NCBI RefSeq assembly: GCF_029213205.1
Contig: NZ_JARGNH010000026.1
Location: 1 to 38,376 of the forward strand
Length of the DNA: 38,376 bases
Direction of reading: 5' to 3'
Source of the DNA: Pseudooceanicola sp.
Lineage (GTDB): Bacteria > Pseudomonadota > Alphaproteobacteria > Rhodobacterales > Rhodobacteraceae
Position 1 is the first letter of the stretch, and each line of letters starts with the position of its first letter. The position numbers were made by a program, and so were the translations under genes. This document shows positions 8,897-16,447 of the stretch, piece after piece. Below the pieces are notes generated by a model. It ran no database searches, had not been told where the DNA came from, and was given only the letters and a program-made list of their open reading frames with translations.

Positions 8897-9166
8897 TTAC
8901 TCTGCGGCCTCCACCGCTGGCAGCACCGAAATAAAGGTGCGGCCCTTGAGACCTTTGTGGAACTTCACATTGCCATCGATCGTGGCAAAGATCGTGTGAT
9001 CCTTACCCAGCCCGACGCCGTCGCCCGGCCACCACTTGGTGCCGCGCTGACGCACGATGATGTTCCCGGAAATGACGTTTTCGCCACCGTATTTCTTGAC
9101 GCCCAGACGCCGGCCCGCGGAATCGCGACCGTTGCGTGAGGAACCGCCAGCTTTCTTGTGTGCCAT
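8897..9166 (-). CDS. rpmA: 50S ribosomal protein L27
   Basis: Large-subunit protein whose N-terminus reaches the peptidyl transferase centre. The 89-residue product starts [20 protein letters not shown], the family hallmark, and continues with GSx-free [19 protein letters not shown] and the [10 protein letters not shown] segment. It has no cleavable Firmicutes-type leader. The ATG at 9166 has GAGGAG upstream. It follows rplU by 15 bases and a terminator follows it. Confidence 0.97.
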   Translation of the reverse strand: MAHKKAGGSSRNGRDSAGRRLGVKKYGGENVISGNIIVRQRGTKWWPGDGVGLGKDHTIFATIDGNVKFHKGLKGRTFISVLPAVEAAE

Positions 9167-9181
9167 CTGTCGTGTCTCCTC

Positions 9182-9811
9182 TTACTTCGCCAGTTCTTTG
9201 GCCTGTTCGATCCAGCCTTCACGCTCGATCCGGCCTTTGAAGCTCAGTTTTTCATCCATCTCGGTCACGTCGTCGGCGCTCCAGGCTGCGATCTGGGCAA
9301 AGGAAGTAACCCCGGCCTCATGCAGCTTTTTCTCAAGCGCCGGGCCGATGCCCGACAGGATTTTCAGATCATCGCCAGCGGCGGCTTGGGCCGCGGACGC
9401 CTTCGGTGCTGCGGCTTTCTTGGCCGCTTTCGGCGCGGCAGCCTCGCCCGAAACCGAACCGGACCCAACGGCGGTTTTGACGCCGGACTTGCCAGCACCA
9501 GCCGCCAGAATCTCGGTCACCCGAACCAAAGTCAGTTTCTGACGGTGGCCCTTGGTCCGTTTCGACGAATGTTTCCGGCGACGACGAACAAAGTTGATGA
9601 CCTTGTCACCTTTGACCTGATCGACAACTTCGGCCTGAACAGCCGCATCGGCAACGAAGGGCGCGCCAACGACGGTGGTGTCACCGCCCAGCATCAGCAC
9701 TTCGTTGAATTGAATCGTTTCACCAGCGTCAGCCGCCAGCTTTTCGACGCGCAGCAGATCGCCCGATTGGACCCGATACTGCTTGCCGCCGGTCTTGAGG
9801 ACCGCAAACAT
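9182..9811 (-). CDS. rplU: 50S ribosomal protein L21 fused to a helix-hairpin-helix domain
   Basis: Large-subunit protein that binds 23S rRNA. Residues 1-103 are a complete bacterial L21 (MFAVLKTGGKQYRV start; the basic RRRRKHSSKRTKGHRQ loop; LTLVRVTEI end). A linker rich in Ala, Lys and Gly (about 104-148) leads to a second domain of about 60 residues beginning DDLKILSGIGPALEKKL, a helix-hairpin-helix with the GIGP turn, then FAQIAAWSADDV and a GRIEREGWIEQAKELA end. The total of 209 residues is twice a normal L21. The extension resembles one found on several Rhodobacterales proteins, including a NuoE-type subunit; its role is not known to me. The ATG at 9811 has AAGGA upstream. rplU and rpmA form one unit. 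Confidence 0.96.
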   Translation of the reverse strand: MFAVLKTGGKQYRVQSGDLLRVEKLAADAGETIQFNEVLMLGGDTTVVGAPFVADAAVQAEVVDQVKGDKVINFVRRRRKHSSKRTKGHRQKLTLVRVTEILAAGAGKSGVKTAVGSGSVSGEAAAPKAAKKAAAPKASAAQAAAGDDLKILSGIGPALEKKLHEAGVTSFAQIAAWSADDVTEMDEKLSFKGRIEREGWIEQAKELAK

Positions 9812-9949
9812 ATGTTATTCCTTCATTTCCCGCGTCCTGTGGCCCCCTTGCGGGTGTTTTCGGGGATCAGACCCGCCTGCAGACAGCGCGCCCCGGTCAG
9901 GGCGTCATTGCATATAGCCGCCAGACCCAGAGGTCCGTCGGAAGCCCGG

Positions 9950-9978
9950 CTTATGGTCGGGAAAGAAAGCCAAGTCAA
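9950..9978 (-). promoter_or_regulatory. Promoter of rplU-rpmA
   Basis: On the minus strand TTGACT (9978-9973), a 17-base spacer and CATAAG (9955-9950) form a good sigma-70-type promoter about 140 bases upstream of rplU. This implies a long leader of roughly 130 bases, for which I could not identify a specific fold. Confidence 0.65.
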
Positions 9979-9989
9979 GGGCAGATCGG

Positions 9990-10835
9990 TTACAGATCCT
10001 GGGTTGCCATCTGATCGGCAATCGCCAGCCCGAGCGCATAGTAGATGTCGTCATACATCTGCGCAAAGGCTTGAAACAACGCCCGGTTCAGGCGCTGGCC
10101 CTGGGCGGTTTCGGACAGGGCGATATAGCGCGACAGGCCCGCGTCATCGAGGTCGCGATAGGCGGCGTGCAGATAGGCGCGCAGCCAGTCCTCGGTTTCA
10201 CTGCGGGTGCTGTCTTCCTGCGACCAGATTTCGTCCAGCATCTCGGCCTCGCTCAGAGCCAGCGCACCGCCCTCGCCGAGGCCAAGGTAAAAGCGAAAGT
10301 TGGAATTCAGCGCCCCGGTGACGTTGAACTCGATCAGATCGTTCACCGCGATATAGCGATCAATCAGCCGCAGCCGTGTGGTGTCACTGGCTGGGTCGCT
10401 CAGCACCGCGCGCGCCGCCGCCTCGGTTGCCGGGTCGAGAAAAGCGCGCCGTGTCGCCACCTCGCCCGCGACGATCTGCGCCCCCAGCGGGCTGTCAAAG
10501 AAATCGACGAGGTCGGTCAGCGGCTCCGGCCCGAGAGCCGCGGCAAAGCTGGCGCGCATCGAACGATCCATTATCTCGCCGTCATAGATCCGACGCGCCA
10601 GCGCGGTCCAACCGGCCCCCGGCGGATAGGGCAGATAGTCAAACCCCAGGGCCTCGGCTTGGGTCATCCCCTCTTGCTGCATCACCGCGATCAGCGGCGA
10701 CAGCTGCAACAGGCTCCAGAGCCGGTCAAATCCGACCGCGCCCTCAGCCCGCGCCGGCGCAGCCGCGGCGCTCAGCGTGACGATGGACAGGCACAGGCCG
10801 ACGACAGCGCTGCGCAAGCGGCGCGCGTGACTCAC
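9990..10835 (-). CDS. Secreted DUF2059-like protein (second of a pair)
   Basis: A 281-residue protein with a clear Sec signal peptide (basic MSHARRLR, hydrophobic VVGLCLSIVTLSAAAA, cleavage near ARA|EG), so it is expected in the periplasm. The mature part has two copies of the F-x-x-S-x-x-G-x-x-I motif of DUF2059-type helical proteins: LVDFFDSPLGAQI and YIALSETAQGQRL. Function is unknown. The start is a GTG at 10835 that overlaps the TGA of the preceding, related gene by four bases (GTGA), with AGGAG close by. The coupling and shared motif suggest gene duplication and perhaps a complex of the two products. Confidence 0.75.
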   Translation of the reverse strand: MSHARRLRSAVVGLCLSIVTLSAAAAPARAEGAVGFDRLWSLLQLSPLIAVMQQEGMTQAEALGFDYLPYPPGAGWTALARRIYDGEIMDRSMRASFAAALGPEPLTDLVDFFDSPLGAQIVAGEVATRRAFLDPATEAAARAVLSDPASDTTRLRLIDRYIAVNDLIEFNVTGALNSNFRFYLGLGEGGALALSEAEMLDEIWSQEDSTRSETEDWLRAYLHAAYRDLDDAGLSRYIALSETAQGQRLNRALFQAFAQMYDDIYYALGLAIADQMATQDL

Positions 10836-11692
10836 AGCTCCTGCCCCGGATCCAGCCCGCGCAACCGCATCGCCACCGCCTCATAGCGATTGGCCATTAT
10901 TTCGAACTGCACGGCGTCCATCAACTCATAAACCTCACGCATCAGCGGCTGTTCCAACGCCTCGGCATAGGCGGCGAGATCTTCGTTTGAAATCCCGTCA
11001 TAGGTCACCGCCGCGCCGCGCAGCCCGGATTTGCGGATTTCGGCCAGCGATTCCTCGGCGGATTCGGCCTGCAGGGCCCGCAGGCCCTTTTCATCGAGCT
11101 TCAACTCGACAATTCCCGCTGCCGCTGCGGCCATCAGAAACCGGATCTGCACCTCATTGGCGGATTTCAGCGTCATCTCGGCCGAGCCGATTGCCCGCAT
11201 CATCCGATCAAAGATCGCCACCCGCTCAGGATCGCTGACCATCAGATCGGCAATCATTTCCTCGCCGGATTTGCGCTTTACCGAACGATCCGCGAGATGC
11301 GAGGCGTTTTCCGCCTGCACCAGCCGCTGCCCCAGATCCGAGGCATAGAACCCCGCCGCATGCGCCAGCGCCGCATCGCTGAGGGTGCGTTCCAGGATAT
11401 CGACGCCCATTTCCTGCATCAAGGCAACGTCAAACACCTCGCCTGCAAGCCGGGTCCAGCTGAGTCCGAAATCCTGTGCCCGGATGCCCAGCATCGCCGG
11501 GGCGTCCTCGGCCGAAAGCTTGATCGCCTCCAGCGCCACGTCAAAGCCGGTGACGGTGAGAAAGGCGCGCACCCGGTCGCGGTCTGCGGCCTGGCCAGGG
11601 CTGGCCGTCACGCTGACAAGGGCAAGGATCAGCGCCGTCAGCAGGGAAAATGTGACCCCGGTTCGGCGCCCGGATTGGCGGAAGTGACGCAT
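10832..11692 (-). CDS. Secreted DUF2059-like protein (first of a pair)
   Basis: A 286-residue protein, distantly similar in plan to the gene that follows it. A signal peptide is visible (RRTGVTFSLLTALILALVS, cleavage near GQA|AD). The mature part has DUF2059-type motifs at AAGFYASDLGQRLVQAE and again at AYAEALEQPLMREVYEL. I chose the ATG at 11692, which has GAGAG eight bases upstream; in-frame ATGs at 11707 and 11797 add residues before the signal peptide and are less likely. It overlaps the next gene by four bases. No catalytic motif is visible and the function is unknown. Confidence 0.75.
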   Translation of the reverse strand: MRHFRQSGRRTGVTFSLLTALILALVSVTASPGQAADRDRVRAFLTVTGFDVALEAIKLSAEDAPAMLGIRAQDFGLSWTRLAGEVFDVALMQEMGVDILERTLSDAALAHAAGFYASDLGQRLVQAENASHLADRSVKRKSGEEMIADLMVSDPERVAIFDRMMRAIGSAEMTLKSANEVQIRFLMAAAAAGIVELKLDEKGLRALQAESAEESLAEIRKSGLRGAAVTYDGISNEDLAAYAEALEQPLMREVYELMDAVQFEIMANRYEAVAMRLRGLDPGQEL

Positions 11693-11774
11693 CGGTTCAG
11701 CTCTCATCAAGGGTGGGTTTGCGGTTGCCCCGGATCCTAGGCCATTCGCGCCGTCATGCAATGCAAAAGCCCCC

Positions 11775-11803
11775 TTGCCTGCGCGGACAATTGCCACTAC
11801 ACG
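11775..11803 (+). promoter_or_regulatory. Possible promoter of the tRNA-Ser gene
   Basis: TTGCCT (11775-11780), 17 bases and TACACG (11798-11803) lie at the right distance before the tRNA start at 11822. The -10 match is weak, so this is a tentative call. Confidence 0.35.
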
Positions 11804-11821
11804 GACCTCCCAGACCCCCGC

Positions 11822-11911
11822 GGAGAGGTGCCGGAGTGGTCGAACGGGGCGGTCTCGAAAACCGTTGAGGGTGCAAGCCCTCCCAGGGTTCGAATCCCTG
11901 TCTCTCCGCCA
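11822..11911 (+). tRNA. tRNA-Ser (anticodon CGA), CCA encoded
   Basis: The sequence folds as a class II tRNA. The acceptor stem GGAGAGG pairs with TCTCTCC (one G-U pair), with discriminator G and encoded CCA at 11909-11911. The D arm includes GCCGGAGTGG, the anticodon stem GCGGT/ACCGT closes a CTCGAAA loop with anticodon CGA (reads UCG), the variable arm is long (GAGGGTGCAAGCCCTC), and the T arm carries GGTTCGAATCC. It stands alone on the plus strand at the border between the core genes and the accessory block, a common place for islands to integrate. Confidence 0.97.
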
Positions 11912-12080
11912 TTGTAATTAAAGATTATTGTTGTATTTCAAAGCGTTACAGGTCGATTGATCTGGGCGCTTGAAACTCTGCCCACTCCCTGCACACTACG
12001 CGACCCCGGATTTTGACGGACAAACAGCCCGTCTTTAGATTACGGAAACGTGAGAGGGTATTGCGTGATGTGCGGCAGTT

Positions 12081-12617
12081 TCATCGGTGAACGTCGCTTC
12101 GTTGCTCAAACTCTTTACCAATGTCTTCCCAGAGTTCGTCAAGAAACGTGATGAAGTTCTTGGTGTAACCGCGCAGCAGGCAGTGAGTTCGGATGAATTC
12201 TCGGTCGTGATACAAAGACCGACCGATATTCCGAACTACAGATACGTGATACGTGCCCTTGTCGGACTCTGGGACAACTAGCTTTCCGTCTTTCAGCTTG
12301 AGCACTGACCCCATGCCGTTCAAGTTCTCGAAGTAGTAGAACATTTTGACAATTTCTTCGCGGCTCAGGTCCGATGATACAAAATGCCCTTTGCGCTCAA
12401 TGTCTTGAATGTCGGGATTTTCGATAACTAGTTGGTTGATCGCATGATACCGCGTTACGGAGTTTACAAAGCTTTCCTTGTCTTTCGTCGCCCGCTGCCA
12501 ACGGTAGAACTGAATTGCCGCGAAGCCCACGATTGCCGCCACGATAAGCTGCGCGACGGATACCAACACCCGCAACCCCTCAACAAACTCGGGCGAAAAA
12601 CCATCACTTTCGTTCAT
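12081..12617 (-). CDS. Membrane-anchored protein of unknown function
   Basis: A 178-residue protein that I do not recognise. It has one N-terminal membrane helix (about residues 14-38, VLVSVAQLIVAAIVGFAAI), followed at once by a basic, aromatic stretch (QFYRWQRATKDKE) and a charged cytoplasmic domain of about 135 residues. That layout resembles small DUF4760-like membrane proteins of accessory regions, but I see no decisive motif. The gene is visibly richer in A+T than its neighbours and uses codons such as TTA, ATA and AGT that are rare elsewhere here, which suggests transfer. GAGG lies about 11 bases before the ATG at 12617. It sits alone between the tRNA-Ser and an IS remnant. Confidence 0.7.
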   Translation of the reverse strand: MNESDGFSPEFVEGLRVLVSVAQLIVAAIVGFAAIQFYRWQRATKDKESFVNSVTRYHAINQLVIENPDIQDIERKGHFVSSDLSREEIVKMFYYFENLNGMGSVLKLKDGKLVVPESDKGTYHVSVVRNIGRSLYHDREFIRTHCLLRGYTKNFITFLDELWEDIGKEFEQRSDVHR

Positions 12618-12838
12618 TGGGTATGATGCCTCACTATGGATTATTGTTTCCGTAAGCTACCCAAAGGCTAAGCATTTGACTACAAAAAGAAGCCGCCCCC
12701 GAAGGGACGGCAGTTGCCCTTGGCACTTAAGGGAAGGATCGTCAGGCGGCGACGGCGTAGGTGCTGCGGCAAACTTTGAGGTGCCCCTAGATTTGTAGAC
12801 GCTTTGCTTGGTAATTTTGGAACCATGGAGAGACGGAT

Positions 12839-13120
12839 ATGAACAAGGGAATACGGTTTACAGACGAGTTTAAGCAGGACGCTGTGGCGCAGGTTGTTGA
12901 GCGTAGTTACGCGGTCAGCGAGGTGGCCGAGCGGCTGGGGATCAGCACCAAGTCCCTGTACACTTGGAAGGCGCAGTTTTCGAAGTCGCCACGTGTCAGA
13001 TCAGAGGTTGCGGATCAGGCTGCTGAGATAAGACGGCTGAAGCGCGAGCTGGGGCGCGTCTGCAACCCCTCGCCGCCCATGGCGGGCTCGCACCCGCCCT
13101 GGACCACTTTAACCAGATAG
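12839..13120 (+). pseudogene. Truncated IS3-family transposase orfA
   Basis: The frame begins MNKGIRFTDEFKQDAVAQVV and continues with a helix-turn-helix (VSEVAERLGISTKSLYTW) and the start of the leucine-zipper part (AAEIRRLKRELGRV), the plan of IS3-family OrfA. After about 13065 the IS similarity stops and about 18 unrelated codons (CNPSPPMAGS and on) lead to a stop. The normal TEERDILKKA continuation and the whole of orfB are missing. The insertion sequence was therefore cut by deletion or recombination, with the downstream end of the TRAP operon now following. The left end of the element probably lies in 12760-12838, but I could not define the terminal repeat. Confidence 0.8.
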
Positions 13121-13158
13121 CCTCCCGGCCCGCGACGGTCGCGCGTGGTTCACCCGCG

Positions 13159-14502
13159 TCACCCGATAAGGCTGGGCAACAGCAGCGAAACGACGGGGAA
13201 CAGGACGATCACGGCCAGGACCATCAGGTCGATAACCAGGAACTTCATTACCCCGAAGAAGACCACATGAACCGGCACCTCGGGCCTGACCACCGAGCTG
13301 ACGACAAAGACGTTCAACCCCAAAGGTGGCGTTACCAGCCCGATCTCCAACAGTTTCACGATGACCACACCGAACCAGATCAACTCATAGCCCATGCCCT
13401 CGATCAACGGAATCACGAATGGCAACGTCAGAAGCATGGTGCCAATCGGGTCCAGGAACATGCCCATGACCAGATAGATCAGCACGATACTGAACAGGAT
13501 CATCCAGTTCGACAATTCGGCATCGTTGACAAATGCAACCAGCGCGGCGGTGACCCCGGTCAGGGAAACGAAGGATACAAAGACCTTGGCCCCGGCCGAG
13601 ATGAAGAACAGCGAGGCGGTTGAAATCGCGGTTTCCCGCAGGCTGTCCTTCAGTTGGCTAAAGTTGATCCGCCCCGACAGCAGGCCAAAGGCCAGAATGA
13701 ATGTCAGGCAGATCGCTGCGGCTTCGGTTGCGGTGAAAACCCCGCCATAGATCCCGCCGATGATGATCACGACCAGCACCATTGCGGGCCAGACCTTCAG
13801 CCCCGCAGCCAGCTTTTCACGCAGCGGATAGTTTTGGGTCAGGATCGGCGCTGCGTCGGGTTTCAGCTTGGCCCAAATCCAGACCGTCAGCAGATATCCG
13901 AACAACGACAGGATACCGGGCAGCACCCCAGCCAGGAAAAGCTGGCTGACCGAGCTTTCGGTAAAGATACCGTAGACGATGAACAGCACGCTGGGCGGGA
14001 TGAGCGAGCCCAGGGTGCCACCAACCGCCACGCTCGAGGTCGACAATTCACGGGAATAGCCATAGCGCTGCATCTCGGGCACGCAGATCCGGCCCATCGC
14101 CGAGGCACAGGCCAGCGACGACCCGGAGACGGCCGCAAAGCCACCGCAACCGACGATCGAGGCCATCGCCAACCCGCCCGGCAGGCGAGCCATCCAGATC
14201 CGGGCGCTGTCGTAGATGTCGGTGGTGATGCGCGCGTGATAGGCCAAATGCCCGGCGGCGATGAACATCGGAATCATGCTCAGCGAGTAGGAATGCACAA
14301 ACCCAAAGACGCTGTTTTCAATCAGGCTCACCGCGGGGCGGATGCCATAGGCCAGGTTCAGTTCGCTGCCCGGTCGCCAGGAAAACACCAGCAAGACGCA
14401 GGCCGAAGCGACCGACATGAGGGCAAAGCCGATCGGCACCCGGATCACCAACAGGAGCATTGCGGCGATGAATCCAATTAATCCAATTGTCGTCGGTTCC
14501 AT
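13159..14502 (-). CDS. dctM: TRAP transporter large permease (DctM)
   Basis: Membrane subunit that carries the substrate across the inner membrane using a sodium or proton gradient. The 447-residue protein is almost entirely hydrophobic, with about 12 predicted helices, and has DctM marks such as VRVPIGFALM near the N-terminus, the PMFIAAGHLAYHA region, GCGGFAAVSGSSLACASAMG, GGTLGSLIPPSVLFIVYGI and the C-terminal GLVTPPLGLNVFVVSS. Length is normal. It is the last gene of dctP-dctQ-dctM, separated from dctQ by 65 bases, and ends near the IS remnant. The ribosome site before the ATG is weak (AAGTTAAGT). Confidence 0.95.
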   Translation of the reverse strand: MEPTTIGLIGFIAAMLLLVIRVPIGFALMSVASACVLLVFSWRPGSELNLAYGIRPAVSLIENSVFGFVHSYSLSMIPMFIAAGHLAYHARITTDIYDSARIWMARLPGGLAMASIVGCGGFAAVSGSSLACASAMGRICVPEMQRYGYSRELSTSSVAVGGTLGSLIPPSVLFIVYGIFTESSVSQLFLAGVLPGILSLFGYLLTVWIWAKLKPDAAPILTQNYPLREKLAAGLKVWPAMVLVVIIIGGIYGGVFTATEAAAICLTFILAFGLLSGRINFSQLKDSLRETAISTASLFFISAGAKVFVSFVSLTGVTAALVAFVNDAELSNWMILFSIVLIYLVMGMFLDPIGTMLLTLPFVIPLIEGMGYELIWFGVVIVKLLEIGLVTPPLGLNVFVVSSVVRPEVPVHVVFFGVMKFLVIDLMVLAVIVLFPVVSLLLPSLIG

Positions 14503-14567
14503 ACTTAACTTTCGTCTTCAGAGTATGCAGGAAAGCCTGCGACGGATGTCGCCGGTATGTTCATTTG

Positions 14568-15092
14568 TCAGGGGCGCAGGGCCGTCCGCGCGCTTGTCCA
14601 GATCAGGGCGCACAGGCGCAGTGCGAACAGCACGAAGCTGATGAAAAAGGCCAGACGCCCCGGCCATTCCGGCAATGAAAGGATGCCGAAAAAGTAATTC
14701 CGATTGACGATGGCATCGACCAGCGAACCATAGGCCGCGTAGAGGATCACCAGTACCGCACACAGGCCGATCAGTGATGCCAGCAGCCTGAGTAGGGCAT
14801 CAACCCGTGGCTCCTTGGTCATGAAGGACACAAAGACATCCACCGCGATAAAACCGCCTTCGGCGGCGACCCGGGCCAGAGGCAGCATTGTGACAAAGAT
14901 CATCACCTCGGCCACCAGGACCGTCTCGTCCGGCATCGACGCACCAAAGAACGTTCGCAGCGCGATCCCCAGGGTCACGTAGAGCGCAATAAGGACAATC
15001 GAGACCGCCGCGATATCGAGGCAGATATTCTCAAGCTTGCTCCAGAGCGAAGCGATCGCTCCGGAGCCTGCGTCGTTGCTGTTTGACGACAT
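14568..15092 (-). CDS. dctQ: TRAP transporter small permease (DctQ)
   Basis: Small membrane partner of DctM. The product has about four predicted helices: about 24-48, 60-80, 100-125 and 143-165. The DctQ plan is seen in ALYVTLGIALRTFFGASMPD, VAEVMIFVTMLPLARVAAEGG and the ending PEWPGRLAFFISFVLFALRL. Two ATGs are possible, at 15098 and 15092; GAGGA lies three and nine bases before them, so I prefer 15092 (174 residues). It starts 12 bases after the dctP stop and is co-transcribed with it. Confidence 0.92.
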   Translation of the reverse strand: MSSNSNDAGSGAIASLWSKLENICLDIAAVSIVLIALYVTLGIALRTFFGASMPDETVLVAEVMIFVTMLPLARVAAEGGFIAVDVFVSFMTKEPRVDALLRLLASLIGLCAVLVILYAAYGSLVDAIVNRNYFFGILSLPEWPGRLAFFISFVLFALRLCALIWTSARTALRP

Positions 15093-15104
15093 TTTCATCT
15101 ATCC

Positions 15105-16169
15105 TCAGCGCGCCCAGGGATAGCCCTGAGTGTCACGGATCTGCGTGTATTTATCGAGCAGGGCCGTGTAGCTGTCGACGATCCCGTCCGCATCCAAACC
15201 GTCGGCGGCGCTTTCTTCTTTCCAGGCTTCGATGTAGGTTTTGCCGGCAGAGAAAAGCTCGTCACGGAACGCTTGCTGCATGTCGATCACCTGCACCTTG
15301 TTGCCTGCTTTCAGGCTGGCCACGACGTTGTCGATGTCGGTGATCTGAACCTCGGCGAAATGGTCGATCATTTCCACCGCGGCTTGCCGGATGATGTCGC
15401 GTTCCGCTTCGGTCAGCGAATTCCAGCGGTCCTGGTTGGCGATCACAGCGAACCCGGCGATCTGGCCAAAATCGATCCGGTACACCTTGCCGATCACTTC
15501 GTACAGTTTGTAGGCCTTGATCGTATAGAAATAGCCCGCTTCGCAATCGATCAGACCGGAGTCATAAGCCTGATATACCTCGTCATAGGAGAGGCTGATC
15601 AAGTTGACGCCAAGATCGGCCAGGATTTTCGCATAGATCCCGCTGGCCCGCATCTTGAGCCCGGCAAGATCCGCCAGCGTGTTGATCTCGATACCCTCGC
15701 GACAGTCGATCTGCACCGCCGTCGAGTGAAAGTTGGTGACATAGACGCTGTTTTGCTTTGCCAGCGAGTCTTTCAGCTGCTGGTTGGTTGTCATCAGGTC
15801 GTACATTGCCCGCATGCCAACCCAGGCATCCGAGGATTCATTGATCGGCAAGTCACCGATGGACAGCGCCTTCATCTGGTTCGGCGCATAGGCAGCAAGC
15901 ACCGTGCCGAGGTCCGCGACACCGTTCTTGACGCCATCAGCCGTTGCCTTGAAGCCCAGCAATGCGCCGCCCCAGATGATGTCGACCTTGATTTCACCAT
16001 TGGACAATTCGCCCACACGGTCGGCAAAAAACTGCACCGCATCCGCACGCGAGCCGCGATTGGGCCCGGATTCGTTATACCGCAGATAGGTTTCGGCGCT
16101 GGCCGCGCCAGCAAACCCCAGGGTCGCGACGGCAGCCAGGGCCGCGCATAGTTTCGATACGCCGTTCAT
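15105..16169 (-). CDS. dctP: TRAP transporter substrate-binding protein (DctP)
   Basis: Periplasmic protein that captures the substrate, usually a carboxylic acid, for DctQM. The 354-residue precursor has a Sec signal peptide (MNGVSKLCAALAAVATLGFA, cleavage after ASA at about residue 25). The mature part shows DctP features: the VGELSNGEIKVDIIWGG strand, IEINTLADLAGLKMRASG with the Arg that normally salts the substrate carboxylate, and LSYDEVYQAYDSGLIDCEAG. The ATG at 16169 has a strong GGAGGAG nine bases upstream. An upstream ATG at 16196 would place a basic leader before the signal peptide and is less likely. It is the first gene of the TRAP unit, divergent from the crotonase gene. Confidence 0.95.
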   Translation of the reverse strand: MNGVSKLCAALAAVATLGFAGAASAETYLRYNESGPNRGSRADAVQFFADRVGELSNGEIKVDIIWGGALLGFKATADGVKNGVADLGTVLAAYAPNQMKALSIGDLPINESSDAWVGMRAMYDLMTTNQQLKDSLAKQNSVYVTNFHSTAVQIDCREGIEINTLADLAGLKMRASGIYAKILADLGVNLISLSYDEVYQAYDSGLIDCEAGYFYTIKAYKLYEVIGKVYRIDFGQIAGFAVIANQDRWNSLTEAERDIIRQAAVEMIDHFAEVQITDIDNVVASLKAGNKVQVIDMQQAFRDELFSAGKTYIEAWKEESAADGLDADGIVDSYTALLDKYTQIRDTQGYPWAR

Positions 16170-16378
16170 TCTTCTCTTCTCCTCCACAGTTTTCATGATC
16201 GAGCGGTCGTGTCATTCGACCGGATCGCTGGGGGCATGAGCGGAATCGGATTGGGACTCGCAGCAATCGTATCCGCCCCCTCCGACAGCCCTCTCCCCGT
16301 CCGCGTCGCGGCAAACCGCACTGCGCCCTGATCGTCTCGTTCCGAGATGATTCATCTCCCGGTCGGAAGCTAATTCGC

Positions 16379-16407
16379 TTGTTATTACTTCGCAAGTGAA
16401 TTATACA
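16379..16407 (+). promoter_or_regulatory. Promoter of the crotonase / acyl-CoA ligase unit
   Basis: TTGTTA (16379-16384), 17 bases and TATACA (16402-16407) form a promoter whose transcript would begin near 16414, ahead of the GGGGAGG ribosome site of the crotonase gene. The shared palindrome (16384-16405) fills its spacer. Confidence 0.55.
16384..16405. promoter_or_regulatory. Palindromic operator, site A (TRAP / crotonase)
   Basis: The core ACTTCGCAAGTGAA is an inverted repeat (TTCGC / GTGAA around AA). It matches site B (28140-28161) at 18 of 22 positions, including an unbroken 11 bases, and site C (22749-22770) at 13 of 22. It lies across the promoters of both divergent units. I infer it is bound by the MarR-type regulator encoded at 18750-19259. 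Confidence 0.6.
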
Positions 16408-16428
16408 CATAGCGGTATATATTGTCTG
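16400..16428 (-). promoter_or_regulatory. Promoter of the TRAP operon
   Basis: On the minus strand CAGACA (16428-16423), a 17-base spacer and a perfect TATAAT (16405-16400) point toward dctP. The -10 element lies inside the palindromic operator. It overlaps the opposing crotonase promoter, so the two promoters face through each other. The leader to dctP would be about 220 bases; it contains a small GAGATG/CATCTC hairpin near 16344-16358. Confidence 0.55.
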
Positions 16429-16447
16429 TGATGCGGGGAGGCTCACT

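Noticed and set aside
9812-9949. A riboswitch or L21 leader in the rplU 5' region
   Set aside because: The leader is long, but I could not identify a conserved fold or a known ligand motif.
11885-11911. An integration direct repeat (att) of the tRNA-Ser 3' end
   Set aside because: I looked for a second copy of GGTTCGAATCCCTG through the window and did not see one.
16355-16380. A second full operator next to site A
   Set aside because: TTCGCTTG at 16374-16381 matches only one half of the palindrome; the other half is absent.
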